Source: Polaromonas sp. YR568
GTDB lineage: Bacteria; Pseudomonadota; Gammaproteobacteria; Burkholderiales; Burkholderiaceae
Assembly: GCA_945871335.1 (NCBI GenBank)
Contig: CAMBWM010000055.1
Coordinates: 1 to 11,597, forward strand
Direction: 5' to 3'
Length of the DNA: 11,597 nucleotides
A program made the translations under genes and the position numbers. The notes under the pieces were generated by a model. That model was not told the origin of the DNA. It worked only from the letters and a program-made list of their open reading frames with translations, and ran no database searches. Positions 6,990 to 11,597 of the stretch are shown in pieces. Position 1 is the stretch's first letter, and every line of letters begins with the position of its first letter.

Positions 6990-7127
6990 GAGCAACAGAT
7001 CACTGACATTTCAGCGCGTTTGACTTCGGACGCCCCATGAAACAACTCAAGATTGTTGCACCGCTTGTCTCCTCCACTCCGCAAAGAGTGGATTCATGGC
7101 CCAGACCTCACGGTCTGGGCCTTTTTT
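6990..7127 (+). ncRNA. Putative structured small RNA upstream of ilvA
   Basis: A segment of about 138 nt bounded by a sigma70-like promoter and an intrinsic terminator. It has dense self-complementarity. A long-range helix pairs GCAACA (6992-6997) with TGTTGC (7054-7059), extended past a bulged G by ATC/GAT. Inside it lie hairpins CTGA-CATT-TCAG (7003-7014) and GCGTTTG-ACTT-CGGACGC (7016-7033, two G-U pairs). A further hairpin CCACTC-CGCAAA-GAGTGG (7074-7091) precedes the terminator. A pyrimidine-rich CTCCTCC (7069-7075), mostly unpaired, could contact Shine-Dalgarno sequences. The only ORF inside (ATG at 7037) has no ribosome site and runs through the terminator into ilvA. I found no alternative partner for the terminator stem, which favours a free-standing sRNA over an ilvA attenuator. 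I do not recognise its family. Confidence 0.55.
7098..7127 (+). terminator. Strong rho-independent terminator
   Basis: GGCCCAGACC (7098-7107) and GGTCTGGGCC (7112-7121) form a perfect 10-bp stem with a TCAC loop, followed directly by TTTTTT (7122-7127). It ends 36 bp before the ilvA start codon and closes the putative RNA. Confidence 0.93.
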
Positions 7128-7137
7128 CTTGGGGCTC

Positions 7138-7143
7138 TATGAT
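7138..7143 (+). promoter_or_regulatory. Possible ilvA -10 box
   Basis: TATGAT matches the -10 consensus at 5 of 6 positions and lies between the terminator and the ilvA ATG, so ilvA could be transcribed independently of the upstream RNA. No recognisable -35 hexamer sits at the right distance, so the call is weak. Confidence 0.25.
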
Positions 7144-7163
7144 GACGCCAAGAAAGAAAGCCC

Positions 7164-8723
7164 ATGTCATCACCCAAACTCAAGCCCGCTGACTACCTGA
7201 AAAAAATCCTCACAGCACGCGTGTATGACGTGGCGGTCGAGTCTGCCTTGGAGCCGGCCAAAAATCTCAGCCTGCGCTTGAAAAACACGGTTCTTCTCAA
7301 GCGTGAAGACCAGCAACCGGTTTTCAGCTTCAAACTGCGCGGCGCCTACAACAAGATGGCGCACCTGAGCCCGGCGCAACTCAAAAAAGGCGTGATCTGT
7401 GCCTCGGCCGGCAACCATGCGCAGGGTGTGGCACTGAGCGCCAACAAGCTGGGCACGCGCGCAGTGATCGTCATGCCGGCGACCACGCCGCAGCTCAAGG
7501 TGGACGCAGTGCGGGCGTTGGGCGGCGAGGTGCTGCTGCACGGCGACAGCTACTCTGACGCTTACCTGCACGCCGCCATGCTGGAGAAAAAAAAGGGCCT
7601 GACTTTTGTACACCCCTTTGACGACCCCGATGTGATCGCCGGCCAGGGCACGATTGCCATGGAAATACTGCGACAAATTCAGGGGCTGAGTCAGGGCAAG
7701 CTCGACGCGGTGTTTGTCGCCATAGGCGGCGGCGGCCTGATCTCAGGCGTGGCCAACTACATCAAGGCGGTGCGCCCCGAGGTCAAGGTGATTGGCGTAC
7801 AGATGAATGATTCGGACGCCATGATCCGGTCCGTCGAAGCACACAAGCGCATAACGCTACAAGAAGTGGGGCTGTTTTCAGACGGCACCGCCGTCAAGCT
7901 GGTGGGCGAAGAAACCTTTCGCATCAGCCGTGAGCTGGTCGATGAATTCATGACCGTGGACACCGACGCGGTGTGTGCTGCCATCAAAGATGTGTTTGTC
8001 GACACGCGCAGCATCGTCGAGCCGGCCGGCGCGCTGGCTGTCGCCGCCATCAAGCAGTACGTGGCCAAACACAAGACCCAGGGGCAGACTTACGCCGCGA
8101 TTTTGTGTGGCGCCAACATGAACTTTGACCGCCTGCGTTTTGTCGCTGAGCGCGCCGAAGTGGGCGAAGAGCGCGAGGCGCTGTTTGCCGTGACCATTCC
8201 CGAAGAGCGCGGCAGCTTCAAGCGCTTTTGCGAGTTGATAGGCCAACTTCCCGGCGGCCCGCGCAGCGTGACTGAGTTCAACTACCGCATCAACGACGGT
8301 ACCGAGGCCCATGTTTTTGTGGGTCTGACCACGCAGGGCAAGGGCGAAAGCCGCAAGATCGCCGGCACTTTCAGCAAACACGGTTTCAAGGCGCTGGACC
8401 TGACGCACGACGAGCTGGCCAAGGAGCATGTGCGCCACATGGTGGGTGGGCACAGCGCTTTGTCTAAAGACGAACGGCTGCTCCGCTTTGTGTTTCCGGA
8501 GCGGCCGGGCGCGCTGCTCAAGTTCCTCTCGACCATGCGGCCGGGCTGGAACATCAGCTTGTTTCACTACCGCAATCAGGGCGCTGACTACGGCCGTATC
8601 CTGGTCGGCTTGCAAGTACCCAAAACCGACAACGCGGCTTTCAAGTCCTTTTTAGCCACCCTGGGTTACCCGCACGTGGAAGAAACTGACAACCCGGTTT
8701 ACAAGCTGTTTTTGAAGAGCTAA
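7164..8723 (+). CDS. ilvA: Threonine ammonia-lyase (threonine dehydratase), biosynthetic
   Basis: A PLP enzyme that deaminates L-threonine to 2-oxobutanoate, the first committed step to isoleucine. It has 519 residues, close to the 514 of E. coli IlvA. The fold-type II catalytic domain (about 1-325) shows the PLP lysine at Lys57 (FSFKLRGAYNKM), SAGNHAQGVA (81-90) and the phosphate-binding GGGGL (188-192). Two ACT-like regulatory segments follow (about 335-515), containing ERGSFKRFCELIG and FPERPGALLKFL. They indicate the long, feedback-regulated form rather than the short catabolic enzyme. The ATG at 7164 has only a purine-rich AAGAAAGAAAG before it. No leader peptide with runs of Ile, Leu or Val codons was found upstream. 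A 5'-nucleotidase gene follows on the same strand after 69 bp. Confidence 0.97.
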   Translation: MSSPKLKPADYLKKILTARVYDVAVESALEPAKNLSLRLKNTVLLKREDQQPVFSFKLRGAYNKMAHLSPAQLKKGVICASAGNHAQGVALSANKLGTRAVIVMPATTPQLKVDAVRALGGEVLLHGDSYSDAYLHAAMLEKKKGLTFVHPFDDPDVIAGQGTIAMEILRQIQGLSQGKLDAVFVAIGGGGLISGVANYIKAVRPEVKVIGVQMNDSDAMIRSVEAHKRITLQEVGLFSDGTAVKLVGEETFRISRELVDEFMTVDTDAVCAAIKDVFVDTRSIVEPAGALAVAAIKQYVAKHKTQGQTYAAILCGANMNFDRLRFVAERAEVGEEREALFAVTIPEERGSFKRFCELIGQLPGGPRSVTEFNYRINDGTEAHVFVGLTTQGKGESRKIAGTFSKHGFKALDLTHDELAKEHVRHMVGGHSALSKDERLLRFVFPERPGALLKFLSTMRPGWNISLFHYRNQGADYGRILVGLQVPKTDNAAFKSFLATLGYPHVEETDNPVYKLFLKS

Positions 8724-8743
8724 AGCAGTAAGACAGGTAGGAA

Positions 8744-8756
8744 GCGGGGTCCCCGC
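8744..8756. repeat. Short palindrome after ilvA
   Basis: GCGGGG-T-CCCCGC is a perfect 13-bp palindrome 20 bp past the ilvA stop. A T7 run (8775-8781) lies 18 bp further on, too far for a standard intrinsic terminator. It could be a weak transcriptional barrier or a protein site. Confidence 0.3.
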
Positions 8757-8792
8757 ATCTTGACTGCGTGATCATTTTTTTAAAGTACAAGC

Positions 8793-9752
8793 ATGGCAAA
8801 TCTAGACGGGCAGCTGGTGGTGGCCATTTCCTCTCGGGCGCTGTTTGACTTTGAAGAAGAAAACCGGGTCTTTGAAGAAGGCATGGCGCAGCCCCAACGC
8901 GACGGCAGCAAGCGCGATGCGGCCTACATGCAGCTGCAGTTAGAGCGACTCGACGTGCCGGCCAAGCCGGGCGTGGCATTTTCTTTGGTTAAAAAACTGC
9001 TGGCTTTCAATGACGTGCCGGACGCCCCGGGCGAAGCGCAGGCCAGCGGCAAGCAGCGCGTCGAGGTGGTGATCCTTTCGCGCAATGACCCGGTCTCGGG
9101 CATGCGCGTGTTTCGTTCTGCGCAGCATTACGGGCTGAAAATTCAGCGTGGCACCTTCAACCGCGGCGAGCCGCCCTGGCGCTACCTCAAGCCGCTGCAC
9201 GCCAATTTGTTTTTGTCCACCCACCTGAGCGACGTGCGCGCCGCGTTAGAGGCCGGCGTGCCGGCGGCGCAGGTCTACCCGCATTCAGCCCACGCCAGCG
9301 ACCAACATCCGAATGAAGTGCGCATTGCCTTTGACGGTGACGCAGTGCTTTTTTCAGACGAGGCCGAGCGCGTGTTTCAGTCGCAGGGGCTCAACGCTTT
9401 TCAGCAGCACGAGCGCGACAACGCGGCGCAACCGCTGCTGGCCGGGCCGTTCAAGCCGCTGCTCGAGGCGCTGCACCGGCTGCAGGAGGCCGGCACCTCA
9501 CGCATGCGCATCCGCACTGCGCTGGTCACAGCCCGCAGCGCGCCGGCGCATGAGCGCGCCATCCGCACGCTGATGGACTGGAACATTCAGGTCGACGAGG
9601 CCATGTTTCTGGGCGGTCTGGCCAAGGGCGAATTTTTGCGCGAGTTCGAGCCGGACTTTTTCTTTGACGACCAGACCGGCCACGTCAACTCTGCCGCGCT
9701 ACACGTGCCTTCGGGTCACGTGGCCAGCGGCGTGTCAAATCCCAAGGCCTGA
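8793..9752 (+). CDS. 5'-nucleotidase, cN-I-like family
   Basis: A 319-residue protein of the family that includes cytosolic 5'-nucleotidase I and its bacterial relatives, HAD-superfamily enzymes that dephosphorylate nucleoside monophosphates. Visible motifs are AISSRALFDFEEEN (11-24), VVILSRNDP (92-100), the DxD segment IAFDGDAVLFSDEAE (178-192, probable nucleophile Asp181 and acid/base Asp183), ALVTARSAPAHERA (243-256) and the C-terminal acidic FFFDDQTGH (289-297), the likely magnesium site. The preferred nucleotide cannot be read from sequence. The ATG at 8793 begins where homologues do, but its ribosome site is weak. The frame is uninterrupted. It lies between ilvA and a membrane flavoprotein fusion, with no obvious pathway link to either. 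Confidence 0.9.
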   Translation: MANLDGQLVVAISSRALFDFEEENRVFEEGMAQPQRDGSKRDAAYMQLQLERLDVPAKPGVAFSLVKKLLAFNDVPDAPGEAQASGKQRVEVVILSRNDPVSGMRVFRSAQHYGLKIQRGTFNRGEPPWRYLKPLHANLFLSTHLSDVRAALEAGVPAAQVYPHSAHASDQHPNEVRIAFDGDAVLFSDEAERVFQSQGLNAFQQHERDNAAQPLLAGPFKPLLEALHRLQEAGTSRMRIRTALVTARSAPAHERAIRTLMDWNIQVDEAMFLGGLAKGEFLREFEPDFFFDDQTGHVNSAALHVPSGHVASGVSNPKA

Positions 9753-9795
9753 TGTCGAACCCCGACTGCGGCCGGCGCACCACACTTTTGAGCGC

Positions 9796-11597
9796 ATGAA
9801 AAACAAACAACTGTTGCTGCTGCTTGGCTTGCTTGCGGCCGTGCTGGCTTTTATAGCGTTCGACCTTGGACGCTACCTGAGTCTGCCCTACCTGCAGCAA
9901 AGCCAGCAAGCTTTCAGTGACATGTACGCGCAATACCCCCTGCGTGTGAGCGCAGCTTATTTTGCTGTGTATGTACTGGTGACGGCGCTTTCACTGCCCG
10001 GGGCGGTGGTGTTGACGCTGGCCGGTGGTGCCGGTCTGGGCTTGCTTTGGGGCACGCTGCTGGTGTCTTTTGCGTCGAGCCTGGGCGCTACGCTGGCCAT
10101 GCTGAGTGCGCGTTACCTGCTGCGCGGCGAGACAGAAAAACGCTTTGCAAGCCGGCTCGCCGGCATCAACGAAGGTGTGGAGCGTGACGGCGGTTTTTAT
10201 CTTTTCTCGCTGCGGCTGATCCCGGTGGTGCCGTTTTTTGCACTCAATCTGCTGATGGGTTTGACGCGCATAAAGACCTGGACTTTTTACTGGGTCAGCC
10301 AGCTCGGCATGCTCGCCGGCACGCTGGCCTATGTGAACGCCGGCACGCAATTGGGACAAATCAATTCGCTGGCCGGCGTGCTCTCGCCTGCCGTCTTGGG
10401 TTCGTTTGCCGTGCTCGGTTTGCTGCCGCTGGCTGCACGCAAGGGCTTGGCGTTGATGCAGCGGCGGCAGGTCTACGTACCCTGGCAAAGTCAGAGGCCA
10501 CTCAAGTTTGACCGCAACCTGATCGTTATCGGTGCGGGCGCAGGCGGCTTGGTGTCAGCCTACATTGCAGCGGCTGTGAAAGCCAAAGTCACTTTGGTTG
10601 AAGCACACAAGATGGGCGGCGACTGCCTGAACTACGGCTGCGTGCCCAGCAAGGCCTTGATCCAGAGCGCACGGCTGGCGCAGCAGATGCGGCAAGCCTC
10701 GCGTTATGGCTTGCAGGATGCTCAGCCGCAGTTCAGCTTCAAGGCAGTCATGCAACGCATAGAGCAAGTCATTGCCGACATTGCGCCGCATGACAGCGTG
10801 GCGCGTTACACCGCGCTGGGCGTTGAGGTGCTGCAAGGCCATGCCCGCATCATAAACCCCTGGACTGTCGAGATCTCGCTGGCCGAAGGCGGTACGCAGC
10901 GCCTGAGCACCCGCAGCATCGTCATTGCGGCAGGTGCGCAAGCGGTGTTGCCCGACATACCTGGCATGACTGAGGCCGACTATGTCACCAGCGACACCTT
11001 GTGGGCGCGCTTTGCCCGGCTCGATGCGCTTCCGCAGCGCCTCTTGGTGTTGGGCGGCGGGCCGGTGGGTTGCGAGCTGGCGCAGGCTTTTGCGCGGCTG
11101 GGCTCAGAAGTCACGCAGGTGGACCTGGGTGAGCGACTGCTGCCGCGTGAAGACGCCGACGTATCAGCGCTGGTGCAGGCTGCGCTGGCTGCCGACGGCG
11201 TGCAGGTGCTCAACAGCCGGCGGGCGCTGCGCTGCGAGGCAGACCCGCAGCGCCCTGGCGGGCGGCAGCTGGTGCTGCAAGACCTGCGCACTGGCCTGGA
11301 ATCGCAGGTGGCGTTTGACCAGATGATTTGCGCCATCGGCAGGCGCGCGCGCACAAGCGCTTACGGACTGGAGGCGCTGGGCATTCCCGCGTCGGCCACG
11401 ATGCAAACCAACGAGTACCTGCAAACTATTTACCCCAACATCTACGCCGCCGGTGACGTGGCCGGGCCCTACCAGCTCACGCATGCAGCAGCGCACCAGG
11501 CCTGGTATGCGGTGGTCAATGCACTGTTTGGTAGCTTCAAAAAATTCAAGGTTGACTACCGCGTGATGCCGCAGACCACCTTTGTGGACCCCGAAGT
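9796..11597 (+). CDS. TVP38/TMEM64 membrane domain fused to FAD/NAD(P) disulfide oxidoreductase, 3' partial
   Basis: One uninterrupted frame, 600 codons to the window edge, joins two families. The N-terminal third is a membrane protein: a hydrophobic helix (5-22), then a TVP38/TMEM64 (VTT) domain (about 52-212) with LPGAVVLTLAGGAGLG (67-82) and the conserved Arg140...Pro143...Pro146 of RLIPVVPFF. After a basic linker (222-240) comes a mercuric/dihydrolipoamide reductase-like flavoprotein: FAD-binding GAGAGG (246-251), the redox pair Cys277 and Cys282 (GGDCLNYGCVPSK), NAD(P)-binding GGGPVG (420-425) and AAGDVAG with Asp554. The C-terminal dimerisation domain, which should carry the His-Glu dyad, is cut after FVDPEV. 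No heavy-metal-associated N-terminal domain is present, so MerA function is not implied. The flavoprotein is probably cytoplasmic and tethered to the inner membrane. Its substrate is unknown. The ATG at 9796 lies 43 bp after the nucleotidase stop. Confidence 0.9.
   Translation, partial: MKNKQLLLLLGLLAAVLAFIAFDLGRYLSLPYLQQSQQAFSDMYAQYPLRVSAAYFAVYVLVTALSLPGAVVLTLAGGAGLGLLWGTLLVSFASSLGATLAMLSARYLLRGETEKRFASRLAGINEGVERDGGFYLFSLRLIPVVPFFALNLLMGLTRIKTWTFYWVSQLGMLAGTLAYVNAGTQLGQINSLAGVLSPAVLGSFAVLGLLPLAARKGLALMQRRQVYVPWQSQRPLKFDRNLIVIGAGAGGLVSAYIAAAVKAKVTLVEAHKMGGDCLNYGCVPSKALIQSARLAQQMRQASRYGLQDAQPQFSFKAVMQRIEQVIADIAPHDSVARYTALGVEVLQGHARIINPWTVEISLAEGGTQRLSTRSIVIAAGAQAVLPDIPGMTEADYVTSDTLWARFARLDALPQRLLVLGGGPVGCELAQAFARLGSEVTQVDLGERLLPREDADVSALVQAALAADGVQVLNSRRALRCEADPQRPGGRQLVLQDLRTGLESQVAFDQMICAIGRRARTSAYGLEALGIPASATMQTNEYLQTIYPNIYAAGDVAGPYQLTHAAAHQAWYAVVNALFGSFKKFKVDYRVMPQTTFVDPE

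Noticed and set aside
7037..7192. Small ORF (51 codons) beginning MKQLKIVAP, as a possible ilvA leader peptide
   Set aside because: It has no Shine-Dalgarno sequence and no cluster of Ile/Val/Leu codons, and it reads through the terminator hairpin into ilvA.
9796..11597. Mercuric reductase (merA)
   Set aside because: It shares only the general disulfide oxidoreductase motifs. There is no heavy-metal-associated domain and there are no mer genes nearby, and the N-terminal fusion to a VTT membrane domain points elsewhere.

Overview
The window looks like chromosomal DNA of a betaproteobacterium, most likely a Comamonadaceae member close to Polaromonas or Rhodoferax. This is inferred from the GC-rich coding sequence, the Omp32-like porin, a Coq7-type (not UbiF-type) ubiquinone hydroxylase, the tal/zwf/hexR cluster, and a TVP38-oxidoreductase fusion. 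The genus is an inference; no rRNA gene is present. No tRNA, rRNA, IS element, phage gene or CRISPR array was seen.

Layout: (1) 1-3579 is a pentose-phosphate / Entner-Doudoroff control block. Transaldolase (tal, minus strand, C-terminus cut by the window edge) is divergent from zwf (glucose-6-phosphate dehydrogenase), which is followed by a HexR-type RpiR-family regulator. The tal-zwf gap carries a 13-bp palindrome matching the core of the published HexR operator, so the regulator probably controls its own neighbours. A GC-rich hairpin-forming element, probably a dispersed intergenic repeat, lies between zwf and hexR. (2) 3592-5504, minus strand: a DUF3047 lipoprotein gene and, upstream of it, a general porin gene with a clear rho-independent terminator between them. 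(3) 5775-6872: coq7 (ubiquinone synthesis) converging on an OsmC/YhfA-family gene. (4) 6873-7163: an intergenic stretch with a good sigma70-type promoter, an inverted repeat over its -35 box, a densely self-complementary ~138-nt segment and a textbook terminator. It reads as an unannotated small RNA (or, less likely, an ilvA leader). (5) 7164-11597, plus strand: ilvA (threonine dehydratase), a cN-I-like 5'-nucleotidase, and a fused TVP38/TMEM64 membrane domain plus FAD/NAD(P) disulfide oxidoreductase that runs off the end of the window.

Most genes are ordinary housekeeping functions. The features most worth following up are the putative structured RNA at about 6990-7127 with its operator-like promoter, the membrane-domain/flavoprotein fusion, and the HexR site inside the predicted tal promoter.
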